NCBI GenBank assembly: GCA_013003075.1
Contig: JABDLJ010000038.1
Location: 1-52,858 of the forward strand
Length of the DNA stretch: 52,858 bases
DNA from: Paracoccaceae bacterium
GTDB lineage: Bacteria; Pseudomonadota; Alphaproteobacteria; Rhodobacterales; Rhodobacteraceae
Direction: 5' to 3'
Both the position numbers and the translations under genes were made by a program. The notes beneath the pieces were generated by a model. That model searched no databases. It was not told where the DNA came from and saw only the letters and a program-made list of their open reading frames with translations. This document shows, in pieces, positions 35,881 through 43,471 of this stretch. How positions within the stretch are numbered: the first letter of the stretch is position 1; every line of letters begins with the position of its first letter.

Positions 35881-37374
35881 ATGAACGAGATCAGCGCAGT
35901 TCAAAGCGATCAGCATACCGCCACCGAGCCTGAAGCGCTGCCGCATAACATCGAGGCCGAGCAGCAGCTTCTCGGCGCGATCCTGACCAACAACGATATC
36001 TACGACCGCATTGCCAGCGTCATCAATGAGACGCATTTCTACGATCCGGTCCACGCCCGCATCTACGAGATCGCCTCCGCCCGCATCGCCAAGAACGCCC
36101 TGGCCTCGCCGGTCACGCTGAAAGCCTTTCTCGAAGAAGACGACGGCCTGAAAGAGCTTGGCGGCCCGTCCTATCTCGCCCGCCTGGCCGGCGCCGCGAT
36201 CTCCAGCTTTGCGGCAAAAGATTACGCGCAGATGATCTACGATCTGGCGATCCGGCGCGAGTTGATGGGCCTGGGGCGCGATATTTCCGCCAAGGCCGCG
36301 CGCGTCGATGTCGCCAGCGAGCCCAAGGAGCAGATCATCGAGGCCGAACAGGCGCTCTACAAGCTGGGCGAGGCCGGCAAGGCCGAACAGGGCTTTCAAT
36401 CCTTTCTCAAGGCGGTCACCGATGCCGTCAACGTCGCCAATGCCGCCTACCAGCGTGATGGCGGCCTTGCGGGCCTTTCCTGCGGGCTGACCGATCTCGA
36501 CAAGAAACTCGGCGGGCTGCACCGCTCTGACCTTTTGATTCTCGCGGGCCGCCCGTCGATGGGCAAAACCTCGCTGGCCACCAATATCGCCTTCAACATC
36601 GCCAAGGCCTACAAGAAAGGCGCGCTGCCCGATGGTACCACCGGTGCTGTCAATGGCGGCTGCGTGGGCTTTTTCTCGCTGGAGATGAGCGCCGAGCAAC
36701 TCGCCGCCCGCGTCCTGTCGGAAGCCTCCGAAGTGCCGTCCGAGCAAATTCGCCGCGGCGACATGACCGAGGCCGAGTTCCGCCGCTTCGTCGAAGCCGC
36801 CAAGGCGCTCGAGGCCTGCCCGCTCTATATCGACGACACGCCCGCGCTGCCGATCAGCCAGCTGGCCGCCCGCGCCCGGCGCCTCAAACGCGAACATGGG
36901 CTGGACGTCCTTTTCATCGACTACCTTCAGCTGGTCCGCCCCGCCAGCGCCAAGGATAACCGCGTCAACGAAGTGTCTGAAATCACGCAAGGGCTCAAGG
37001 CCATCGCCAAAGAGCTCGACATCCCCGTGGTGGCTCTCTCGCAGCTCTCGCGGCAGGTGGAAAACCGCGAGGACAAGCGCCCGCAACTCTCAGATCTCCG
37101 CGAGTCAGGCTCCATCGAGCAGGATGCCGACGTGGTCATGTTCGTCTTCCGCGAAGAATATTACAAAGAACGGGAAAAACCGGGCGATCATGACCTCGAC
37201 GGCATCGCCAAATGGCAAGACGAAATGGAGCGCCTGCATGGCCGCGCCGAGGTCATCATCGGCAAGCAGCGCCACGGGCCGATCGGCAATATCGATCTCA
37301 GCTTCGAGGGCCGCTTCACCCGCTTCGGCAACCTCGTCAAACCCTGGCAAGGCAGCGGCGGCGAGTTCCAGTAG
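35881..37374 (+). CDS. dnaB: replicative DNA helicase
   Basis: A 497-residue DnaB hexameric helicase. N-terminal domain (PHNIEAEQQLLGAIL, about 20-34), linker, then the RecA-like motor: Walker A GRPSMGKTS with Lys229, SLEMSAEQL, Walker B VLFIDYLQL, and SQLSRQVENREDKRPQLSDLRESGSIEQDAD with the arginine finger region and the C-terminal GRFTRFGN. It unwinds DNA at the replication fork. ATG 35881 gives the family start MNEIS; an upstream in-frame start exists at 35836. DnaA-box-like sites precede it, and a repeat plus terminator follow. Confidence 0.97.
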   Translation: MNEISAVQSDQHTATEPEALPHNIEAEQQLLGAILTNNDIYDRIASVINETHFYDPVHARIYEIASARIAKNALASPVTLKAFLEEDDGLKELGGPSYLARLAGAAISSFAAKDYAQMIYDLAIRRELMGLGRDISAKAARVDVASEPKEQIIEAEQALYKLGEAGKAEQGFQSFLKAVTDAVNVANAAYQRDGGLAGLSCGLTDLDKKLGGLHRSDLLILAGRPSMGKTSLATNIAFNIAKAYKKGALPDGTTGAVNGGCVGFFSLEMSAEQLAARVLSEASEVPSEQIRRGDMTEAEFRRFVEAAKALEACPLYIDDTPALPISQLAARARRLKREHGLDVLFIDYLQLVRPASAKDNRVNEVSEITQGLKAIAKELDIPVVALSQLSRQVENREDKRPQLSDLRESGSIEQDADVVMFVFREEYYKEREKPGDHDLDGIAKWQDEMERLHGRAEVIIGKQRHGPIGNIDLSFEGRFTRFGNLVKPWQGSGGEFQ

Positions 37375-37389
37375 CCCGGCCCGTTTCAT

Positions 37390-37416
37390 CTGGCCGCAAA
37401 TACCTCCGCCGGAGGC
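37390..37416 (+). repeat. dispersed palindromic repeat, copy 4
   Basis: CTGGCCGCAAATACCTCCGC then CGGAGGC. It sits between the dnaB stop codon and its terminator hairpin, three bases before the stem. Confidence 0.7.
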
Positions 37417-37419
37417 ACG

Positions 37420-37450
37420 AAAAAAGCGGCCCTCGATGGGCCGCTTTTTT
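37420..37450. terminator. terminator after dnaB
   Basis: A perfect AAAAAAGCGGCCC (37420-37432) / GGGCCGCTTTTTT (37438-37450) stem with loop TCGAT; bidirectional by composition, shared with the convergent bioY. Confidence 0.92.
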
Positions 37451-37480
37451 CATCGCGTTTTGGGATCGCCGGGTTGGGCG

Positions 37481-38080
37481 TCAGGCCCGGGCGCTGCCCA
37501 GAAGCTTCCACAGCCCCGGCACCAAAAGCGCCGCCAGAGCCAGCTTCAGCCCATCGCCCAGCAGAAACGGCGTCAGCCCCCATTCCAGGATCGGCTTGTC
37601 CCAGCCGTAAAGCTGGCCGAGCCACAAAAGACCGGGGATGTAGATCAGCGCGGTGCCGATCAGCATTGCCAGCGCCATCAGCGAGACCGAGCGATCCCAG
37701 CCGCGGCGCGCCAGCGCGCCAAGCGCGAGGGTGGCCAGAACGTAGCCCAGAAGATAGCCGCCCGTGCCGCCCATCATGTAGTCCAACCCAAAGCTCTCGG
37801 AAGAGGAGTTGGCAAAGATATCATAACCTAACGCGCCGATGATCATGTAACCCACGATGGTGGCGAGCCCCAGGCGCGGACCATAGGCCGCGCCGATCGT
37901 CAGAACCGCAAATGTGCCCATGGTGATCGGCACCGGCCACATCGGGATCTTGATCTTCGCAAAAATCGCAAGCGCGGCGACACCCAGGACGACGAGGGCC
38001 GCGCGTTTGATCCAAAGCCCGGTGCCGGCCTCGGGCCCGACGGCCTCGATAAGCACCTTGTCGGCTGCAAGAGCGGTCAT
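37481..38080 (-). CDS. bioY: biotin transporter substrate-binding subunit BioY
   Basis: A 199-residue membrane protein with five or six spans. The BioY features KIKIPMWPVPITMGTFAVLT (about 43-62), the GPRLGLATIVGYMIIGALG segment and DYMMGGTGGYLLGYVLA are evident. BioY binds biotin for an ECF transporter and in some alphaproteobacteria works alone; no bioM or bioN lies near. The frame is open far upstream, but ATG 38080 follows GAGGAGA closely. BioN/BioM-independent function is possible but not shown by the sequence. Confidence 0.93.
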   Translation of the reverse strand: MTALAADKVLIEAVGPEAGTGLWIKRAALVVLGVAALAIFAKIKIPMWPVPITMGTFAVLTIGAAYGPRLGLATIVGYMIIGALGYDIFANSSSESFGLDYMMGGTGGYLLGYVLATLALGALARRGWDRSVSLMALAMLIGTALIYIPGLLWLGQLYGWDKPILEWGLTPFLLGDGLKLALAALLVPGLWKLLGSARA

Positions 38081-38151
38081 GTCCCTGTCTCCTCTTGGTG
38101 GGGAATTATCGTGCCTTTTCTGCACCGTCCGCCTCGCCCGCGCAAGGGCGA

Positions 38152-38577
38152 TCACTGCGCCGGCCTGTAGAGCGTGACCATCTTGTAGTCCTTGGCCGGC
38201 CCGGCAACGCGCCAGGCGACGCGCCAGTTCGGCCAGTTTTCGAAGTCGTAGGCTACTTTGTAGGTATCGGGATCGCAAAAATGCACGCCATGTGCGGCAG
38301 CCCCCAGCTCAAAATCATGAAAAGCGCGCCCATCCTCGAAGAAGACGGCAATTCGGCCTGCGCGGCCCTCTTTCCACAGGTACCGGCGTGTGGCGGTCAT
38401 CGGCGCGCCCTGTCCGAGCCGCATCTGGCCTGTCTCTTCATAGGCCAGCCCGTCCGGCGTCGCGATATAGACAGCCCGCCCCTCGACCCGGCCCGAGCTC
38501 GCGCCGCGCCGGTCGGTGATCTCGCGCTCGAAGATCCACGCGCCTTCAAAGGCGCAAAGGCTGCCCGGCCGGCTCAC
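38152..38577 (-). CDS. DUF6314 family protein
   Basis: A 141-residue small beta-rich protein. The run FEGAWIFEREI (about 9-19), RRYLWKEGRAGRIAVFFEDGR and the C-terminal HFCDPDTYKVAYDF, WRVAWRVAGPAKDYKMVTLY match the DUF6314 family as I recall it. It starts at GTG 38577, whose GTG overlaps the TGA of the upstream secreted-protein gene (GTGA). The open frame continues further upstream, but that part is a shadow of the overlapping gene. No biochemical role is known. Confidence 0.78.
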   Translation of the reverse strand: MSRPGSLCAFEGAWIFEREITDRRGASSGRVEGRAVYIATPDGLAYEETGQMRLGQGAPMTATRRYLWKEGRAGRIAVFFEDGRAFHDFELGAAAHGVHFCDPDTYKVAYDFENWPNWRVAWRVAGPAKDYKMVTLYRPAQ

Positions 38578-38912
38578 TCGGCGAAATACCCGTCGGTCGA
38601 ATTGCCAAAGGGATCGGTGAACCGCACGTCGCTGCTGTCCGCTGACACAGAGACCACGCAGCAATCCCAGTCTTCTTGCGGCGGCCACTGGCTGCAGTAC
38701 CAGTCGCCTTCGACGCGCCACCTGCCCCAATTGTCTTCCATGGTGGAATAAAGCGTTCGGCCCGAGGCGTACAAGGTCTGGCGCGCGCCGTCGTAGATTA
38801 CCGTCCGGCCTTCCAGCGCGGCCCGGATATCGGCGCCAAGCTGCACCTGCCAGCCCTGCGCCGCCGCAAATCCCGGCAAACCGATAGCCCCAAGCGCCAG
38901 TAACCTGAGCAT
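38574..38912 (-). CDS. small secreted protein of unknown function
   Basis: A 112-residue protein with a signal peptide (MLRLLALGAIGLPGFAAAQG, cleaved near 19), followed by a domain with Trp-rich and Cys-containing segments: EDNWGRWRVEGDWYCSQWPP and DWDCCVVSVS. It looks like a small beta-sheet lipocalin-like or DUF995-like exported protein, but I cannot place it firmly. It reads into the DUF6314 gene with a four-base overlap and diverges from purB with 78 bases between. AGAGAGG precedes the start. Confidence 0.7.
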   Translation of the reverse strand: MLRLLALGAIGLPGFAAAQGWQVQLGADIRAALEGRTVIYDGARQTLYASGRTLYSTMEDNWGRWRVEGDWYCSQWPPQEDWDCCVVSVSADSSDVRFTDPFGNSTDGYFAE

Positions 38913-38990
38913 CCGCGCCCGCCTCTCTTGTCGCTCCTCTAAGGGCAGTCTATGACCGCTTCCAATTGCACACAAGAACAAGGCCCACCG

Positions 38991-40298
38991 ATGATCCCCC
39001 GCTATTCCCGCCCCGATATGGTTGCCATCTGGTCGCCCGAGACCAAGTTCCGCATCTGGTACGAGATCGAGGCGCATGCCTGCGACGCGCAGGCCGATCT
39101 CGGGGTGATCCCGGCCAAGAACGCCGCCGCCGTCTGGAAGGCGAAGGATGCGACCTTCGATGTCGCCCGCATCGATGAGATCGAGGCCGTCACCAAGCAT
39201 GACGTCATCGCGTTTCTCACCCATCTTGCGGAAATCATCGGCAATGACGAGGCGCGGTTCGTCCACCAGGGCATGACCTCGTCGGATGTGCTGGACACCT
39301 GCTTCAACGTTCAGCTGGTGCGCGCCAGCGATATCCTGATCGCCGATATGAAGACGCTTCTCGCCGCGCTGAAGCGCCGCGCCGAAGAGCACAAGCTTGA
39401 TGTGTGCATCGGGCGCAGCCACGGCATTCACGCAGAGCCGGTCACCATGGGCCTGAAATTCGCGCGGTTTTATGCCGAAATCGATCGTGGCCTGACCCGG
39501 CTGCGCGCTGCGCGGGCAGAGATCGCCACCGGCGCCATCTCGGGCGCTGTCGGGACCTTTGCCAATATCGATCCGGCGGTCGAGGCGCATGTCTGCGCCA
39601 AGCTGGGACTAGAGCCCGAGCCGATCAGCACGCAAGTCATCCCCCGCGACCGGCACGCGGCCTTTTTCGCGACCCTCGGGGTGATCGCCTCCAGCATCGA
39701 AAACATTGCCATCGAGGTCCGTCATTTGCAGCGCACCGAGGTTCTGGAAGCCGAGGAGTTCTTTTCCAAGGGCCAGAAGGGCTCTTCGGCGATGCCGCAC
39801 AAGCGCAACCCGGTGCTTACCGAAAACCTCACCGGCCTGGCGCGCCTTGTCCGCATGGCCGTGGTGCCGGCGATGGAAAATGTCGCGCTCTGGCACGAGC
39901 GGGATATCTCGCACAGCTCGGTAGAGCGCAATATCGGGCCCGACACGACGATCACGCTCGATTTCGCGCTGGTCCGGCTGACCCAGGTGATCGACAAGCT
40001 GGTGATTTATCCCGACAACATGCTGGCCAACATGAACAAGTTCCGCGGTCTGGTACATTCCCAGCGCGTGCTGCTTGCGCTGACGCAAGCCGGCGTGTCG
40101 CGCGAGGATGCCTATCGCCTCGTTCAGCGCAACGCGATGCGGGTCTGGGAGGAAGGTGCCGACTTTCGAACAGAGCTGAAAGCGGATCCCGATGTCACCG
40201 CTGCCCTCAGCGACGCCGAGATCGATGAAAAATTCGACATCGGCTATCATACAAAGCATGTCGATACGATCTTTGCGCGGGTTTTCGGCAGCAAGTGA
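38991..40298 (+). CDS. purB: adenylosuccinate lyase
   Basis: A 435-residue member of the fumarase/aspartase superfamily that removes fumarate from SAICAR and adenylosuccinate in purine synthesis. The signature GSSAMPHKRNP (about 263-273) contains the flexible catalytic loop; MTSSDVLDTCFN and GRSHGIHAEPVTMGLK are the other conserved regions. The frame opens at 38952, but ATG 38991 gives the family start MIPRYSRPDM. Confidence 0.96.
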   Translation: MIPRYSRPDMVAIWSPETKFRIWYEIEAHACDAQADLGVIPAKNAAAVWKAKDATFDVARIDEIEAVTKHDVIAFLTHLAEIIGNDEARFVHQGMTSSDVLDTCFNVQLVRASDILIADMKTLLAALKRRAEEHKLDVCIGRSHGIHAEPVTMGLKFARFYAEIDRGLTRLRAARAEIATGAISGAVGTFANIDPAVEAHVCAKLGLEPEPISTQVIPRDRHAAFFATLGVIASSIENIAIEVRHLQRTEVLEAEEFFSKGQKGSSAMPHKRNPVLTENLTGLARLVRMAVVPAMENVALWHERDISHSSVERNIGPDTTITLDFALVRLTQVIDKLVIYPDNMLANMNKFRGLVHSQRVLLALTQAGVSREDAYRLVQRNAMRVWEEGADFRTELKADPDVTAALSDAEIDEKFDIGYHTKHVDTIFARVFGSK

Positions 40299-40308
40299 CC
40301 GCCCGGCT

Positions 40309-40336
40309 TTGCCGAATGCCGGTCTTGTGCTACAAT
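40309..40336 (+). promoter_or_regulatory. candidate promoter of the small Cys-motif protein
   Basis: TTGCCG (40309-40314), 16 bases, TACAAT (40331-40336), 31 bases before the start codon at 40368. Confidence 0.4.
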
Positions 40337-40367
40337 TTGTTGGCCAAGACGAACAGGAGAGACCAAA

Positions 40368-40532
40368 ATGGCGTTCAAAACGCTTTTGACGGCAATTATT
40401 CTTGCAGCCGCACCGACACTGGCACTGGCCGGTGGCTGTTCCTCGGGGCATAGCGAAGCCTCGATGACATGCGAGACGGGTTCCGTGTGGGACGCTGATA
40501 CCAGAACCTGCGTGCCCAACACGACCAGCTAG
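40368..40532 (+). CDS. 54-residue secreted protein with C-x12-C motif
   Basis: The ATG follows CAGGAGAGACC. The product has a signal peptide (MAFKTLLTAIILAAAPTLALA, 1-21) and a 33-residue mature part with four cysteines, of which CETGSVWDADTRTC (35-48) is the notable segment. The next gene's product carries CTDGQIWDEKTETC at its mature N-terminus: seven of fourteen positions are identical, including both cysteines, Gly, Trp-Asp and the two Thr. The spacing recalls chitin-binding (peritrophin-like) short Cys motifs, but this is only a resemblance. Confidence 0.65.
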   Translation: MAFKTLLTAIILAAAPTLALAGGCSSGHSEASMTCETGSVWDADTRTCVPNTTS

Positions 40533-40654
40533 GGTCCTGCCACGACAAATGGCCTACGCGCTGCCAGATACCGGCCAGCGCCGTCTTGGTGTTGCCTTTG
40601 CCTTGGGCGCGGCTAGGTCCTGCGGCATTGGATAGATCTGACAGAGGATTGAAC

Positions 40655-41188
40655 ATGCGCGCCCTGCTTTTTGCCACTGCCCTTGCTATTCCGGGTGCCG
40701 CCCTCGCGGTCGGGACCGAAACCGACACGCCTCCGACACCGACCAAGACGACGACAGAGTGCACGGATGGACAGATCTGGGACGAAAAGACCGAGACCTG
40801 CACAGCTCCGCAGGAAAGCCGTCTTGACGACGACACGCTTTATGGCGCGGCGCGCGAGTTTGCCTATGCCGGCCAGTACCAAAATACCCTGAACGCGCTC
40901 GCCGCCATGTCGGATCCGACCGAGGACCGGGTGCTGACCTATCTTGGATTTGCGCACCGCAAGCTAGGCGATACCGAGCGCGGGATGGACTTCTACCGCC
41001 AGGCACTGGCCGTCAATCCCGACAACCTTTTGGCGCGCTCCTACATGGGAATGGCTTTGGCTGAAGAGGGCGATATGGTGGGTGCCCGGGCGGAGCTTTC
41101 GCAGATCCGAGCGCGCGGCGGCCGTGACAGCTGGCCCGCTTTCGCGCTTAAGTCAGCGATCGCGAAAGGTCCGGGGGAAGCTTACTGA
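40655..41188 (+). CDS. secreted TPR-repeat protein with the same C-x12-C motif
   Basis: A 177-residue exported protein: signal peptide (MRALLFATALAIPGAALA), a Thr/Pro linker, the CTDGQIWDEKTETC segment (about 36-49), then two to three tetratricopeptide repeats from residue 60 (YGAAREFAYAGQYQNTLNAL, VLTYLGFAHRKLGDTERGMDFYRQAL, LLARSYMGMALAEEGDMVGARAEL). Tetratricopeptide domains bind proteins, so a periplasmic adaptor role is plausible. AGAGGATTGAAC precedes ATG 40655. It follows the small Cys-motif gene by 122 bases. Confidence 0.8.
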   Translation: MRALLFATALAIPGAALAVGTETDTPPTPTKTTTECTDGQIWDEKTETCTAPQESRLDDDTLYGAAREFAYAGQYQNTLNALAAMSDPTEDRVLTYLGFAHRKLGDTERGMDFYRQALAVNPDNLLARSYMGMALAEEGDMVGARAELSQIRARGGRDSWPAFALKSAIAKGPGEAY

Positions 41189-41254
41189 GCGTCTTGCAGG
41201 CATCGTTTTCCGCTGTCTCTTTTGCGCGCCTCGCAACCCGGCATTAACACTTCT

Positions 41255-41289
41255 CTGCAAAATTCCGCTCTGGCGACAGTAATTTGCAG
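41255..41289. promoter_or_regulatory. inverted repeat upstream of the fliG-like gene
   Basis: CTGCAAAATT (41255-41264) and AATTTGCAG (41281-41289), arms matching at nine positions with one bulged A, 11 bases before the TTG start. It could be an operator overlapping the ribosome site. Confidence 0.35.
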
Positions 41290-41300
41290 ATTGGCGTACC

Positions 41301-42338
41301 TTGAACCTGACCCTTGCATCCCCGGATCGGCTCGATCCCGTTAAGGCTGCTTTGTCGCGACGCGAGAAGGCCGCCGTGCTGGTGCAAATCCTGCTCAGCG
41401 AAGGCGCAAAGCTGTCGCTGGAAGAGCTTCCCGAGGACCTGCAGACCGATCTTGCCAACACGCTTGCAGCGCTGGGTCCGGTAGACCAGGCCACACGGGA
41501 CGCGGTTGTCGAGGATTTCGCGCGCGAATTGTCTGGCCAGTCCTCGCCCTTCGGACGCGGCCTGTCCGGCGCTTTGCGTTTGCTTGAGGGCACGATCAGC
41601 CCGGTTCTGGCCCAGAAACTGCGCGCCAAGGCCGGTCTGACCGGCGCCGACAACCCTTGGGAGCGGATCACGGAAAGCCCCACCGAGAAGCTCGCGCCCC
41701 TGCTGGAGCGTGAAAGCATCGAAGTCGCCGCCGTGATCCTGTCCAAGCTCAGCGTTACCAAGGCAGCCGAAATCCTCGGCCAACTGCCCGGAGAGCGGGC
41801 GCGGCGGATCACATATGCGGTCAGCCAGACCAGCGCGGTGCGCCCCGACGCGGTGCGGCGCATCGGACAGACCCTTGCCAGCGAGCTCGCGATCGAGCCC
41901 GAGCGCGCCTTTGAAAGCGGCCCGGTCGAGCGGGTCGGGGCCATCTTGAATTCCGCCCGCGGCTCGGTACGCGACGAGGTGCTTGTCGGGCTCGATGAAA
42001 CCGATGCGGCCTTTGCCGAAGAGGTGCGTCAGGCGATCTTCACCTTCGCCAATATCCCCGAACGCATCGACCCGCGCGATGTCCCGAAGATCGTACGCCT
42101 CGTCGAACAGGATGTGCTTGCGCGCGCCATCGCCGCCGCGCGCGGCGATCTGGAGACCGCCGGAGAGTTCCTGCTTGGCGCGATCTCGAAACGCATGGCC
42201 GAGACAATCCGCGAAGAGGCCGGCGAGATCACCGATCTGAGCGAAGAGGATGGCGAGGAAGCGATGGGGCTGGTCGTCGCGGTCATCCGCCAACTGGAAG
42301 GCGAAGGCGAGATCCATCTGGTGGCCGGGGAAGCCTGA
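41301..42338 (+). CDS. FliG-like flagellar motor-switch protein, degenerate and isolated
   Basis: A 345-residue protein whose middle and C-terminal parts match FliG: REKAAVLVQILLSEGA, a helical middle domain (LAPLLERESIEVAAVILSKL), then a C-terminal domain with VRQAIFTFANIPERIDPRDVPKIVRLV and LLGAISKRMAETIREEAGEI. The FliM-binding EHPQTIA motif of the middle domain is replaced by ESIEVAA (138-144), and MFxF by IFTF. No other flagellar gene is in the window. It appears to start at TTG 41301 with a weak ribosome site, and ends with DUF1223 convergent. It may be the only FliG of the cell or a divergent paralogue. Confidence 0.75.
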   Translation: MNLTLASPDRLDPVKAALSRREKAAVLVQILLSEGAKLSLEELPEDLQTDLANTLAALGPVDQATRDAVVEDFARELSGQSSPFGRGLSGALRLLEGTISPVLAQKLRAKAGLTGADNPWERITESPTEKLAPLLERESIEVAAVILSKLSVTKAAEILGQLPGERARRITYAVSQTSAVRPDAVRRIGQTLASELAIEPERAFESGPVERVGAILNSARGSVRDEVLVGLDETDAAFAEEVRQAIFTFANIPERIDPRDVPKIVRLVEQDVLARAIAAARGDLETAGEFLLGAISKRMAETIREEAGEITDLSEEDGEEAMGLVVAVIRQLEGEGEIHLVAGEA

Positions 42339-42501
42339 CGCCGACACTGATCTCAGCGCTCGGATGCCGGGCTGCCTACCGGACCAAGCCGTTCGAGGGG
42401 CGTCATGTCTGCATTCTTCGAAACGAGGGCGCCGATATGCCGACCGCGCTTTTGGTGCCGTCTGCCGGGGCTCGTCCCCGCTGGCCTGCCGCCGCGCTCG
42501 G

Positions 42502-43200
42502 TCAGCGCAGCCGCGCCGCTGCAACCACCGGGCCGTGATCGACGCGCTGAACGATTACCGCCACCGGAAGGCCGGGCTTCACCTTGGCCTTGCCCTGCCA
42601 GCTTCCGCGGCCATTCCACTCTCCCAGCACATGCAGCGACGAGACGATATTGTAATACGCAATCGTGCGGCCGGCGTTTTCGCCGCGGGTAATCGAAACC
42701 GCTTCCTTGGGACGATATTGCACAAGCTGCACCGTCACGCGTCCGCGGACCCCGCCGGTGCTGCGCGCACGTACGGCGACTTCGTTGCCGGTGCGGCTGA
42801 GATCGAGCGCCACGGGTGGGCGCTGCGCCTTGTGCCTCTGGATCGCCTCGACCAGCTGCATGGGCCGTGTTCCGATCACATGGTCGACACCGCCGACGAT
42901 CATCTGAGGGGTATAGACCGTCCGCGAGCCTGCGACCCGCGCATAAGCGCGCTGCCGCGTGGTATAGCTGGGGTCGGCGAAATCATCCTTCCAGCCGATG
43001 TAATCCCAGTAGTCCACGTGGAAGGCCAGCGCGATCAGGTCCTCGCGCGCGGCCAGATCCGCAAGGATCGCATCGGCGGGTGGACAGGACGAGCAGCCTT
43101 GCGAGGTGTATAGCTCGACCACCACCGGTTGCTCCTGCGCCTCTGCCGTGCTCAGGGCCCCCACCCAAAGTGCCGCCAAGACGGCTGCAAAAAAGCGCAT
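42502..43200 (-). CDS. DUF1223 exported thioredoxin-fold protein
   Basis: A 232-residue protein with signal peptide (residues 1-21, AAVLAALWVGALSTAEA) and the DUF1223 opening VVELYTSQGCSSCPPADAIL, with a CSSC pair (Cys36, Cys39). The segment FHVDYWDYIGWKDDFADPSYT and RVAGSRTVYTPQMIVGG follow. The fold is thioredoxin-like, but the cysteine pair is not flanked by the usual WCGPC, so redox activity is uncertain. It diverges from acnA by 271 bases. Confidence 0.87.
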   Translation of the reverse strand: MRFFAAVLAALWVGALSTAEAQEQPVVVELYTSQGCSSCPPADAILADLAAREDLIALAFHVDYWDYIGWKDDFADPSYTTRQRAYARVAGSRTVYTPQMIVGGVDHVIGTRPMQLVEAIQRHKAQRPPVALDLSRTGNEVAVRARSTGGVRGRVTVQLVQYRPKEAVSITRGENAGRTIAYYNIVSSLHVLGEWNGRGSWQGKAKVKPGLPVAVIVQRVDHGPVVAAARLR

Positions 43201-43347
43201 GCGCAATCCCTTCCGAAACAAGCTTTGCCCTTGGTACCCAAAGACGCGGCCCCGCACCAATCAAGGTTTTGCGAGAAAGCGTAACACCGGTCTCAGTTTG
43301 TCGTGAACAGAAGCCGGTTTTGGGTCTTTTCTTTTTCGGTGCACAAT

Positions 43348-43355
43348 TGTATACA
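43348..43355. promoter_or_regulatory. TGTATACA palindrome upstream of acnA
   Basis: A perfect 8-bp palindrome in AATTGTATACATT (43345-43357), a form seen in GntR-family operators, 117 bases before the acnA start in the 271-base divergent spacer. Confidence 0.3.
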
Positions 43356-43471
43356 TTCGCCCGAACAGGCTGAGGCTGCCCGCGCGCCGCCCGCGGCCGA
43401 AAAACCTGCGTGCGCCTGCGCGCCTGCCCTTGTATGACAACAGTTGACGCTCAAACCAAACGGAGCCCTCG

